Under the pieces are notes generated by a model. That model did no database searches. It was given only the letters and a program-made list of their open reading frames with translations, and was not told the DNA's origin. The position numbers and the translations under genes are program-made. Shown piece by piece: positions 23,434-35,598 of a stretch of 64,000 nucleotides of DNA. This DNA is from Hemibagrus wyckioides (Eukaryota > Chordata > Actinopteri > Siluriformes > Bagridae), in assembly GCF_019097595.1 (NCBI RefSeq), contig NC_080731.1:14978071-15042070 (forward strand), read 5' to 3'. Numbering within the stretch: position 1 is the stretch's first letter; each line of letters starts with the position of its first letter.

Positions 23434-24531
23434 TCAGCTGCACACATGCGATTGTCTGAAAAACCGCTTTCCCTTGCTCGTAGAGCGCTGAGACTTGCGG
23501 AATCGCATTTTCAGCGCCAGAGAAGCACAATGCAGAGAGCACTCTGCGCTGAGGCAGGAAACGAACAATTTCGATGAAAAATGTTGAAAGTTGACTTTAA
23601 TAAGTGAATTTTCATGGAATATGACTTTTTCCATGGTTCTTATGAATTTTGAACTGTGATGAAAAAAATTATGTTTCTCGTGAAAATTCATATTTTTTAT
23701 GACTTTATTATGAATTTTTGCATTTTAAGGTAAACAATCACTTTTCATATCATAGTCGACCACAAACATGTGAAAAATGTCAAAGTAAACTGCCCCATTC
23801 AGCTGCACACATGCGATTGTCTGAAAAACCGCTTTCCCTTGCTCGTAGAGCGCTGAGACTTGCGGAATCGCATTTTCAGCGCCAGAGAAGCACAATGCAG
23901 AGAGCACTCTGCGCTGAGGCAGGAAACGAACAATTTCGATGAAAAATGTTGAAAGTTGACTTTATTAAGTGAATTTTCATGGAATATGACTTTTTCCATG
24001 TTTCTTATGAATTTTGAACTTTGATGAAAAAAATCATGTTTCATATGAAAATTCATATTTTTTATGACTTTATTATGAATTTTTGCATTTTAAGGTAAAC
24101 AATCACTTTTCATATCATAGTCGACCACAAACGTGAAAAATGTCAAAGAAAACTGCCCCATTCAGCTGCACACATGCGATTGTCTGAAAAACCGCTTTCC
24201 CTTGCTCGTAGAGCGCTGAGACTTGCGGAATCGCATTTTCAGCGCCAGAGAAGCACAATGCAGAGAGCACTCTGCGCTGAGGCAGGAAACGAACAATTTC
24301 GATGAAAAATGTTGAAAGTTGACTTTATTAAGTGAATTTTCATGGAATACGACTTTTTCCATGTTTCTTATGAATTTTGAACTTTGATGAAAAAAATCAT
24401 GTTTCATATGAAAATTCATATTTTTTATGATTTTCTTATGTTTATTATGAATTTTTGTATTTTAAGGAAATCACTTTTCATATCATAGTCGACCACAAAC
24501 ATGTGAAAAATGTCAAAGAAAACTGCCCCAT
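23434..24531. repeat. H-I-J run, middle copy
   Basis: H (23434) is followed by TCCATGGTTC, GAACTGTGATG and TTTCTCGTGAAA. I (23799) is preceded by GTCAAAGTAAACTGCC. J (24162) is preceded by AAACGTGAAA and followed by GGAATACGAC. Anchors 23434, 23799 and 24162 recur exactly 9950 bp later at 33384, 33749 and 34112. H here has a private CTTTAATAAG (about 23596). Confidence 0.8.
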
Positions 24532-24901
24532 TCAGCTGCACACATGCGATTGTCTGAAAAACCGCTTTCCCTTGCTCGTAGAGCGCTGAGACTTGCGGAA
24601 TCGCATTTTCAGCGCCAGAGAAGCACAATGCAGAGAGCACTCTGCGCTGAGGCAGGAAACGAACAATTTCGATGAAAAATGTTGAAAGTTGACTTTATTA
24701 AGTGAATTTTTATGGAATACGACTTTTTCCATGTTTCTTATGAATTTTGAACTTTGATGAAAAAAATCATGTTTCATATGAAAATTCATATTTTTTATGA
24801 TTTTCTTATGTTTATTATGAATTTTTGTATTTTAAGGAAATCACTTTTCATATCATAGTCGACCACAAACATGTGAAAAATGTCAAAGAAAACTGCCCCA
24901 T
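24162..24901. repeat. Single-monomer tandem duplication (370-bp step)
   Basis: The J monomer and its linker appear twice in a row at 24162 and 24532, each followed by GGAATACGAC (about 24346 and 24716). Each also shares a 4-bp deletion that turns AAGGTAAACAATCAC into AAGGAAATCAC (24464-24474 and 24834-24844). The related blocks at 6083 and 34112 have a single J monomer and no deletion. The second copy has one more change, TTTTTATGGAATAC. This is best explained as a recent one-monomer gain specific to this block. Confidence 0.85.
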
Positions 24902-25266
24902 TCAGCTGCACACATGCGATTGTCTGAAAAACCGCTTTCCCTTGCTCGTAGAGCGCTGAGACTTGCGGAATCGCATTTTCAGCGCCAGAGAAGCACAATG
25001 CAGAGAGCACTCTGCGCTGAGGCAGGAAACGAACAATATCGATGAAAAATGTTGAAAGTTGACTTTATTAAGTGAATTTTCATGGAATATGACTTTTTCC
25101 ATGTTTCTTATGAATTTTGAACTTTGATGAAAAAAATCATGTTTCATATGAAAATTCATATTTTTTATGACTTTATTATGAATTTTTGCATTTTAAGGTA
25201 AACAATCACTTTTCATATCATAGTCGACCACAAACATGTGAAAAATGTCAAAGAAAACTGCCCCAT

Positions 25267-28200
25267 TCAGCTGCACATATGCGATTGTCTGAAAAACCGC
25301 TTTCCCTTGCTCGTAGAGCGCTGAGACTTGCGGAATCGCATTTTCAGCGCCAGAGAAGCACAATGCAGAGAGCACTCTGCGCTGAGGCAGGAAACGAACA
25401 ATTTCGATGAAAAATGTTGAAAGTTGACTTTATTAAGTGAATTTTCATGGAATATGACTTTTTCCATGTTTCTTATGAATTTTGAACTTTGATGAAAAAA
25501 ATCATGTTTCATATGAAAATTCATATTTTTTATGACTTTATTATGAATTTTTGCATTTGAAGGTAATCAATCACTTTTCATATCATAGTCGACCACAAAC
25601 ATGTGAAAAATGTCAAAGAAAACTGCCCCATTCAGCTGCACATATGCGATTGTCTGAAAAACCGCTTTCCCTTGCTCGTAGAGCGCTGAGACATGCGGAA
25701 TCGCATTTTCAGCCCCAGAGAAGCACAATGCAGAGAGCACTCTGCGCTGAGGCAGGAAACGAGCCATTTCGATGAAAAATGTTGAAAGTTGACTTTATTA
25801 AGTGAATTTTCATGGAATATGACTTTTTCCATGTTTCTTATGAATTTTGAACTTTGATGAAAAAAATCATGTTTCATATGAAAATTCATATTTTTTATGA
25901 CTTTATTATGAATTTTTGCATTTTAAGGTAAACAATCACTTTTCATATCATAGTCGACCACAAACATGTGAAAAATGTCAAAGAAAACTGCCCCATTCAG
26001 CTGCACACATGCGATTGTCTGAAAAACCGCTTTCCCTTGCTCGTAGAGCGCTGAGACTTGCGGAATCGCATTTTCAGCGCCAGAGAAGCACAATGCAGAG
26101 AGCATTCTGCGCTGAGGCAGGAAACGAGCCATTTCGATGAAAAATGTTGAAAGTTGACTTTATTAAGTGAATTTTCATGGAATATGACTTTTTCCATGTT
26201 TCTTATGAATTTTGAACTTTGATGAAAAAAATCATGTTTCATATGAAAATTCATATTTTTTTATGATTTTCTTATGTTTATTATGAATTTTTGTATTTTA
26301 AGGTAAACAATCACTTTTCATATCATAGTCGACCACAAACATGTGAAAAATGTCAAAGAAAACTGCCCCATTCAGCTGCACACATGCGATTGTCTGAAAA
26401 ACCGCTTTCCCTTGCTCGTAGAGCGCTGAGACTTGCGGAATCGCATTTTCAGCGCCAGAGAAGCACAATGCAGAGAGCACTCTGCGCTGAGGCAGGAAAC
26501 GAGCCATTTCGATGAAAAATGTTGAAAGTTGACTTTATTAAGTGAATTTTCATGGAATATGACTTTTTTCATGTTTCTTATGAATTTTGAACTTTGATAA
26601 AAAAAATCATGTTTCATATGAAAATTCATATTTTTTATGATTTTCTTATGTTTATTATGAATTTTTGTATTTTAAGGTAAACAATCACTTTTCATATCAT
26701 AGTCGACCACAAACATGTGAAAAATGTCAAAGAAAACTGCCCCTTTCAGCTGCACATATCCGATTGTCTGAAAAACCGCTTTCCCCTGCTCGTAGAGCGC
26801 TGAGACTTGCGGAATCGCATTTTTAGCGCCAGAGAAGCACAATGCAGAGAGCACTCTGCGCTGAGGCAGGAAACGAACAATTTCGATGAAAAATGTTGAA
26901 AGTTGACTTTATTAAGTGAATTTTCATGGAATATGACTTTTTCCATGTTTCATATGAATTTTTGAACTTGAAAAAAATCATGTTTCATATGAAAATTCAT
27001 ATTTTTTATGACTTTCTTATGAATTGTTGCATTGTAAGGTAAACAATCACTTTTCATAATCATAGTCGACCACAAACATGTGACAAATGTCAAAGAAAAC
27101 TGCCCCATTCAGCTGCACATATGCGATTGTCTGAAAAACCGCTTTCCCTTGCTCGTAGAGCGCTGAGACTTGCGGAATCGCATTTTCAGCGCCAGAGAAG
27201 CACAATGCAGAGAGCACTCTGCGCTGAGGCAGGAAACGAGCCATTTCGATGAAAAATGTTGAAAGTTGACTTTATTAAGTGAATTTTCATGGAATATGAC
27301 TTTTTCCATGTTTCTTATGAATTTTGAACTTTGATGAAAAAAAATCATGTTTCATATGAAAATTCATATTTTTTATGACTTTATTATGAATTGTTGCATT
27401 TTAAGGTCAACAATCACTTTTCATATCATAGTCGACCACAAACGTGAAAAATGTCAAAGAAAACTGCCCCATTCAGCTGCACACATGCGATTGTCTGAAA
27501 AACCGCTTTCCCTTGCTCGTAGAGCGCTGAGACTTGCGGAATCGCATTTTCAGCGCCAGAGAAGCACAATGCAGAGAGCACTCTGCGCTGAGGCAGGAAA
27601 CGAACAATTTCGATGAAAAATGTTGAAAGTTGACTTTATTAAGTGAATTTTCATGGAATATGACTTTTTCCATGTTTCTTATGAATTTTGAACTTTGATG
27701 AAAAAAATCATGTTTCATATATAAATTCATATTTTTTATGACTTTATTATGAATTTTTGCATTTTAAGGTAAACAATCACTTTTCATATCATAGTCGACC
27801 ACAAACATGTGAAAAATGTCAAAGAAAACTGCCCCATTCAGCTGCACATATGCGATTGTCTGAAAATCCGCTTTCCCTTGCTCGTAGAGCGCTGAGACTT
27901 GCGGAATCGCATTTTCAGCGCCAGAGAAGCACAATGCAGAGAGCACTCTGCGCTGAGGCAGGAAACGAGCCATTTCGATGAAAAATGTTGAAAGTTGACT
28001 TTATTAAGTGAATTTTCATGGAATATGACTTTTTCCATGTTTCTTATGAATTTTGAACTTTGATGAAAAAAATCATGTTTCATATGAAAATTCATATTTT
28101 TTATGACTTTATTATGAATTTTTGCATTTTAAGGTAAACAATCACTTTTCATATCATAGTCGACCACAAACATGTGAAAAATGTCAAAGAAAACTGCCCC

Positions 28201-28577
28201 ATTCAGCTGCACATATGCGATTGTCTGAAAAACCGCTTTCCCTTGATCGTAGAGCGCTGAGACTTGCGGAATCGCATTTTCAGCGTCAGAGAAGCACAAT
28301 GCAGAGAGCACTCTGCGCTAAGGCAGGAAACGAGCCATTTCAATGAAAAATGTTGAAAGTTGACTTTACTAAGTGAATTTTCATGGAATATGACTGTTTC
28401 CATGTTTCTTATGAACTTTGAACTTTGATGAAAAAAATCATGTTTCATATGAAAATTCATATTTTTTTATGATTTTCTTATGTTTATTATGAATTTTTGT
28501 ATTTTAAGGTAAACAATCACTTTTCATATCATAGTCGACCACAAACATGTGAAAAATGTCAAAGAAAACTACCCCAT
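25267..28577. repeat. Segmental duplication, right copy (7.74-kb register)
   Basis: Counterpart of 17522-20841. It starts with the monomer followed by CATTTGAAGG-type linker (25554; 17809 in the left copy) and ends within the E to F step. Private changes in this copy include AGGTAATCAATC, AGACATGCGG and CAGCCCCAG in the monomer at 25632, and CCCCTGCTCG in the A monomer at 26746. Confidence 0.85.
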
Positions 28578-28951
28578 TCAGCTGCACATATGCAATTGTC
28601 TGAAAAACCGCTTTCCCTTGCTCGTAGAGCGCTGAGACTTGCGGAATCGCATTTTCAGCGCCAGAGAAGCACAATGCAGAGAGCACTCTGCGCTGAGGCA
28701 GGAAACGAGCCATTTCGATGAAAAATGTTGAAAGTTGACTTTATTAAGTGAATTTTCATGGAATATGACTTTTTTCATGTTTCTTATGAATTTTGAACTT
28801 TGATAAAAAAAATCATGTTTCATATGAAAATTCATATTTTTTATGATTTTCTTATGTTTATTATGAATTTTTGTATTTTAAGGTAAACAATCACTTTTCA
28901 TATCATAGTCGACCACAAACATGTGAAAAATGTCAAAGAAAACTGCCCCTT
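26746..28951. repeat. A-B-C-D-E-F six-monomer unit, copy 1 (2206 bp)
   Basis: Anchors 26746 (A), 27109 (B), 27473 (C), 27838 (D), 28203 (E) and 28578 (F), followed directly by the next A at 28952. CCCCTGCTCG, a mark in A, is shared only by 26746 and 28952 (26784 and 28990), linking these two neighbours as recent copies. The F monomer is chimeric: its core is F but its linker is that of the monomer normally preceding A. Confidence 0.85.
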
Positions 28952-31539
28952 TCAGCTGCACATATCCGATTGTCTGAAAAACCGCTTTCCCCTGCTCGTA
29001 GAGCGCTGAGACTTGCGGAATCGCATTTTTAGCGCCAGAGAAGCACAATGCAGAGAGCACTCTGCGCTGAGGCAGGAAACGAACAATTTCGATGAAAAAT
29101 GTTGAAAGTTGACTTTATTAAGTGAATTTTCATGGAATATGACTTTTTCCATGTTTCATATGAATTTTTGAACTTGAAAAAAATCATGTTTCATATGAAA
29201 ATTCATATTTTTTATGACTTTCTTATGAATTGTTGCATTGTAAGGTAAACAATCACTTTTCATAATCATAGTCGACCACAAACATGTGACAAATGTCAAA
29301 GAAAACTGCCCCATTCAGCTGCACATATGCGATTGTCTGAAAAACCGCTTTCCCTTGCTCGTAGAGCGCTGAGACTTGCGGAATCGCATTTTCAGCGCCA
29401 GAGAAGCACAATGCAGAGAGCACTCTGCGCTGAGGCAGGAAACGAGCCATTTCGATGAAAAATGTTGAAAGTTGACTTTATTAAGTGAATTTTCATGGAA
29501 TATGACTTTATCCATGTTTCTTATGAATTTTGAACTTTGATGAAAAAAAATCATGTTTCATATGAAAATTCATATTTTTTATGACTTTCTTATGTTTATT
29601 ATGAATTTTTGCATTTTAAGGTCAACAATCACTTTTCATATCATAGTCGACCACAAACGTGAAAAATGTCAAAGAAAACTGCCCCATTCAGCTGCACACA
29701 TGCGATTGTCTGAAAAACCGCTTTCCCTTGCTCGTAGAGCGCTGAGACTTGCGGAATCGCATTTTCAGCGCCAGAGAAGCACAATGCAGAGAGCACTCTG
29801 CGCTGAGGCAGGAAACGAACAATTTCGATGAAAAATGTTGAAAGTTGACTTTATTAAGTGAATTTTCATGGAATATGACTTTTTCCATGTTTCTTATGAA
29901 TTTTGAACTTTGATGAAAAAAATCATGTTTCATATATAAATTCATATTTTTTATGACTTTATTATGAATTTTTGCATTTTAAGGTAAACAATCACTTTTC
30001 ATATCATAGTCGACCACAAACATGTGAAAAATGTCAAAGAAAACTGCCCCATTCAGCTGCACATATGCGATTGTCTGAAAATCCGCTTTCCCTTGCTCGT
30101 AGAGCGCTGAGACTTGCGGAATCGCATTTTCAGCGCCAGAGAAGCACAATGCAGAGAGCACTCTGCGCTGAGGCAGGAAACGAGCCATTTCGATGAAAAA
30201 TGTTGAAAGTTGACTTTATTAAGTGAATTTTCATGGAATATGACTTTTTCCATGTTTCTTATGAATTTTGAACTTTGATGAAAAAAATCATGTTTCATAT
30301 GAAAATTCATATTTTTTATGACTTTATTATGAATTTTTGCATTTTAAGGTAAACAATCACTTTTCATATCATAGTCGACCACAAACATGTGAAAAATGTC
30401 AAAGAAAACTGCCCCATTCAGCTGCACATATGCGATTGTCTGAAAAACCGCTTTCCCTTGATCGTAGAGCGCTGAGACTTGCGGAATCGCATTTTCAGCG
30501 TCAGAGAAGCACAATGCAGAGAGCACTCTGCGCTAAGGCAGGAAACGAGCCATTTCAATGAAAAATGTTGAAAGTTGACTTTACTAAGTGAATTTTCATG
30601 GAATATGACTGTTTCCATGTTTCTTATGAACTTTGAACTTTGATGAAAAAAATCATGTTTCATATGAAAATTCATATTTTTTTATGATTTTCTTATGTTT
30701 ATTATGAATTTTTGTATTTTAAGGTAAACAATCACTTTTCATATCATAGTCGACCACAAACATGTGAAAAATGTCAAAGAAAACTACCCCATTCAGCTGC
30801 ACATATGCAATTGTCTGAAAAACCGCTTTCCCTTGCTCGTAGAGCGCTGAGACTTGCGGAATCGCATTTTCAGCGCCAGAGAAGCACAATGCAGAGAGCA
30901 CTCTGCGCTGAGGCAGGAAACGAGCCATTTCGATGAAAAATGTTGAAAGTTGACTTTATTAAGTGGATTTTCATGGAATATGACTTTTTCCATGTTTCTT
31001 ATGAATTTTGAACTTTGATGAAAAAAATCATGTTTCATATGAAAATTCATATTTTTTATGATTTTCTTATGTTTATTATGAATTTTTGTATTTTAAGGTA
31101 AACAATCACTTTTCATATCATAGTGAACCACAAACATGTGAAAAATGTCAAAGAAAACTGCCCCATTCAGCTGCACACATGCGATTGTCTGAAAAACCGC
31201 TTTCCCTTGCTCGTAGAGCGCTGAGACTTGCGTAATCGCATTTTCAGCGCCAGAGAAGCACAATGCAGAGAGCACTCTGCGCTGAGGCAGGAAACGAACA
31301 ATTTCGATGAAAAATGTTGAAAGTTGACTTTATTAAGTGAATTTTCATGGAATATGACTTTATCCATGTTTCTTATGAATTTTGAACTTTGATGAAAAAA
31401 AATCATGTTTCATATGAAAATTCATATTTTTTATGACTTTCTTATGTTTATTATGAATTTTTGCATTTTAAGGTCAACAATCACTTTTCATATCATAGTC
31501 GACCACAAACGTGAAAAATGTCAAAGAAAACTGCCCCAT
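28952..31539. repeat. A to G seven-monomer unit
   Basis: Anchors 28952 (A), 29315 (B), 29688 (C), 30053 (D), 30418 (E), 30793 (F) and 31167 (G). They match 19001-21217 at an offset of 9951 bp for A to F and 9950 bp for G, because of one A in a homopolymer. F is followed by AAGTGGATTTTC, which in the left block marks the F at 22695 but not the F at 20842, so marks have moved between equivalent positions. Confidence 0.85.
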
Positions 31540-33383
31540 TCAGCTGCACACATGCGATTGTCTGAAAAACCGCTTTCCCTTGCTCGTAGAGCGCTGAGAC
31601 TTGCGGAATCGCATTTTCAGCGCCAGAGAAGCACAATGCAGAGAGCACTCTGCGCTGAGGCAGGAAACGAACAATTTCGATGAAAAATGTTGAAAGTTGA
31701 CTTTATTAAGTGAATTTTCATGGAATATGACTTTTTCCATGTTTCTTATGAATTTTGAACTTTGATGAAAAAAATCATGTTTCATATATAAATTCATATT
31801 TTTTATGACTTTATTATGAATTTTTGCATTTTAAGGTAAACAATCACTTTTCATATCATAGTCGACCACAAACATGTGAAAAATGTCAAAGAAAACTGCC
31901 CCATTCAGCTGCACATATGCGATTGTCTGAAAATCCGCTTTCCCTTGCTCGTAGAGCGCTGAGACTTGCGGAATCGCATTTTCAGCGCCAGAGAAGCACA
32001 ATGCAGAGAGCACTCTGCGCTGAGGCAGGAAACGAGCCATTTCGATGAAAAATGTTGAAAGTTGACTTTATTAAGTGAATTTTCATGGAATATGACTTTT
32101 TCCATGTTTCTTATGAATTTTGAACTTTGATGAAAAAAATCATGTTTCATATGAAAATTCATATTTTTTATGACTTTATTATGAATTTTTGCATTTTAAG
32201 GTAAACAATCACTTTTCATATCATAGTCGACCACAAACATGTGAAAAATGTCAAAGAAAACTGCCCCATTCAGCTGCACATATGCGATTGTCTGAAAAAC
32301 CGCTTTCCCTTGATCGTAGAGCGCTGAGACTTGCGGAATCGCATTTTCAGCGTCAGAGAAGCACAATGCAGAGAGCACTCTGCGCTAAGGCAGGAAACGA
32401 GCCATTTCAATGAAAAATGTTGAAAGTTGACTTTACTAAGTGAATTTTCATGGAATATGACTGTTTCCATGTTTCTTATGAACTTTGAACTTTGATGAAA
32501 AAAATCATGTTTCATATGAAAATTCATATTTTTTTATGATTTTCTTATGTTTATTATGAATTTTTGTATTTTAAGGTAAACAATCACTTTTCATATCATA
32601 GTCGACCACAAACATGTGAAAAATGTCAAAGAAAACTGCCCCATTCAGCTGCACATATGCAATTGTCTGAAAAACCGCTTTCCCTTGCTCGTAGAGCGCT
32701 GAGACTTGCGGAATCGCATTTTCAGCGCCAGAGAAGCACAATGCAGAGAGCACTCTGCGCTGAGGCAGGAAACGAGCCATTTCGATGAAAAATGTTGAAA
32801 GTTGACTTTATTAAGTGGATTTTCATGGAATATGACTTTTTCCATGTTTCTTATGAATTTTGAACTTTGATGAAAAAAATCATGTTTCATATGAAAATTC
32901 ATATTTTTTATGATTTTCTTATGTTTATTATGAATTTTTGTATTTTAAGGTAAACAATCACTTTTCATATCATAGTGAACCACAAACATGTGAAAAATGT
33001 CAAAGAAAACTGCCCCATTCAGCTGCACACATGCGATTGTCTGAAAAACCGCTTTCCCTTGCTCGTAGAGCGCTGAGACTTGCGTAATCGCATTTTCAGC
33101 GCCAGAGAAGCACAATGCAGAGAGCACTCTGCGCTGAGGCAGGAAACGAACAATTTCGATGAAAAATGTTGAAAGTTGACTTTATTAAGTGAATTTTCAT
33201 GGAATATGACTTTTTCCATGTTTCTTATGAATTTTGAACTTTGATGAAAAAAATCATGTTTCATATGAAAATTCATATTTTTTATGACTTTATTATGAAT
33301 TTTTGCATTTTAAGGTAAACAATCACTTTTCATATCATAGTCGACCACAAACATGTGAAAAATGTCAAAGAAAACTGCCCTAT
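31540..33383. repeat. C-D-E-F-G five-monomer unit, last copy
   Basis: Anchors 31540, 31905, 32270, 32645 and 33019 repeat C to G and match 21590-23069 at 9950 bp. G is followed by H at 33384, as in the left block. Confidence 0.85.
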
Positions 33384-35598
33384 TCAGCTGCACACATGCG
33401 ATTGTCTGAAAAACCGCTTTCCCTTGCTCGTAGAGCGCTGAGACTTGCGGAATCGCATTTTCAGCGCCAGAGAAGCACAATGCAGAGAGCACTCTGCGCT
33501 GAGGCAGGAAACGAACAATTTCGATGAAAAATGTTGAAAGTTGACTTTATTAAGTGAATTTTCATGGAATATGACTTTTTCCATGTTTCTTATGAATTTT
33601 GAACTGTGATGAAAAAAATTATGTTTCTCGTGAAAATTCATATTTTTTATGAGTTTATTATGAATTTTTGCATTTTAAGGTAAACAATCACTTTTCATAT
33701 CATAGTCGACCACAAACATGTGAAAAATGTCAAAGTAAACTGCCCCATTCAGCTGCACACATGCGATTGTCTGAAAAACCGCTTTCCCTTGCTCGTAGAG
33801 CGCTGAGACTTGCGGAATCGCATTTTCAGCGCCAGAGAAGCACAATGCAGAGAGCACTCTGCGCTGAGGCAGGAAACGAACCATTTCGACGAAAAATGTT
33901 GAAAGTTGACTTTATTAAGTGAATTTTCATGGAATATGACTTTTTCCATGTTTCTTATGAATTTTGAACTTTGATGAAAAAAATTATGTTTCTCGTGAAA
34001 ATTCATATTTTTTATGAGTTTATTATGAATTTTTGCATTTTAAGGTAAACAATCACTTTTCATATCATAGTCGACCACAAACGTGAAAAATGTCAAAGAA
34101 AACTGCCCCATTCAGCTGCACACATGCGATTGTCTGAAAAACCGCTTTCCCTTGCTCGTAGAGCGCTGAGACTTGCGGAATCGCATTTTCAGCGCCAGAG
34201 AAGCACAATGCAGAGAGCACTCTGCGCTGAGGCAGGAAACGAACAATTTCGATGAAAAATGTTGAAAGTTGACTTTATTAAGTGAATTTTCATGGAATAC
34301 GACTTTTTCCATGTTTCTTATGAATTTTGAACTTTGATGAAAAAAATCATGTTTCATATGAAAATTCATATTTTTTATGATTTTCTTATGTTTATTATGA
34401 ATTTTTGTATTTTAAGGTAAACAATCACTTTTCATATCATAGTCGACCACAAACATGTGAAAAATGTCAAAGAAAACTGCCCCATTCAGCTGCACACATG
34501 CGATTGTCTGAAAAACCGCTTTCCCTTGCTCGTAGAGCGCTGAGACTTGCGGAATCGCATTTTCAGCGCCAGAGAAGCACAATGCAGAGAGCACTCTGCG
34601 CTGAGGCAGGAAACGAACAATTTCGATGAAAAATGTTGAAAGTTGACTTTATTAAGTGAATTTTCATGGAATATGACTTTTTCCATGTTTCTTATGAATT
34701 TTGAACTTTGATGAAAAAAATCATGTTTCATATGAAAATTCATATTTTTTATGATTTTCTTATGTTTATTATGAATTTTTGTATTTTAAGGTAAACAATC
34801 ACTTTTCATATCATAGTCGACCACAAACATGTGAAAAATGTCAAAGAAAACTGCCCCATTCAGCTGCACATATGCGATTGTCTGAAAAACCGCTTTCCCT
34901 TGCTCGTAGAGCGCTGAGACTTGCGGAATCGCATTTTCAGCGCCAGAGAAGCACAATGCAGAGAGCACTCTGCGCTGAGGCAGGAAACGAGCCATTTCGA
35001 TGAAAAATGTTGAAAGTTGACTTTATTAAGTGAATTTTCATGGAATATGACTTTTTCCATGTTTCTTATGAATTTTGAACTTTGATGAAAAAAATCATGT
35101 TTCATATGAAAATTCATATTTTTTATGATTTTCTTATGTTTATTATGAATTTTTGTATTTTAAGGTAAACAATCACTTTTCATATCATAGTCGACCACAA
35201 ACATGTGAAAAATGTCAAAGAAAACTGCCCCATTCAGCTGCACACATGCGATTGTCTGAAAAACCGCTTTCCCTTGCTCGTAGAGCGCTGAGACTTGCGG
35301 AATCGCATTTTCAGCGCCAGAGAAGCACAATGCAGAGAGCACTCTGCGATGAGGCAGGAAACGAGCCATTTCGATGAAAAATGTTGAAAGTTGACTTTAT
35401 TAAGTGAATTTTCATGGAATATGACTTTTTCCATGTTTCTTATGAATTTTGAACTTTGATGAAAAAAATCATGTTTCATATGAAAATTCATATTTTTTAT
35501 GACTTTATTATGAATTTTTGCATTTTAAGGTAAACAATCACTTTTCATATCATAGTCGACCACAAACATGTGAAAAATGTCAAAGAAAACTGCCCCAT
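33384..35598. repeat. Marked monomer run (H-I-J and following), right copy
   Basis: H (33384), I (33749) and J (34112) match 23434-24162 at 9950 bp. I to the monomer at 35234 match 5720-7205 at exactly 28,029 bp. The I monomer ends with CCATTTCGACG as in the left-hand copy at 5720, a mark absent from the middle copy at 23799. This block is thus closer to the distant copy at this position. The match ends about where TGCGATGAGG appears (35347). Confidence 0.75.

Larger units (their letters stand above)
16418..34485. repeat. Higher-order repeat domain with ordered subtypes A-J
   Basis: Monomers here carry linked diagnostic variants and recur in fixed order. C: AAACGTGAAA before and CATATATAAATTC after. 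D: CTGAAAATCCGC. E: CTTGATCGTAG, AGCGTCAGAG, GCGCTAAGGC, CATTTCAATG, CTTTACTAAG, GACTGTTTCC. F: ATATGCAATTG. G: ATAGTGAACCAC and TTGCGTAATCG. Order by anchor: C-D-E from 16418; A-B-C-D-E-F-G from 19001; C-D-E-F-G-H-I-J from 21590; A-B-C-D-E-F from 26746; A-B-C-D-E-F-G from 28952; C-D-E-F-G-H-I-J from 31540. Recurrence of the same private changes in the same order shows duplication of multi-monomer blocks. Confidence 0.88.

Noticed and set aside
16418..34485. Assembly error as the source of the long exact duplications
   Set aside because: Not fully excluded. Duplicate blocks differ by private changes (CCCCTGCTCG only at 26784 and 28990, a lost 9-bp half between 27109 and 27473, homopolymer steps), which argues against simple misassembly. 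Even long-read coverage across 16-35 kb would settle it.
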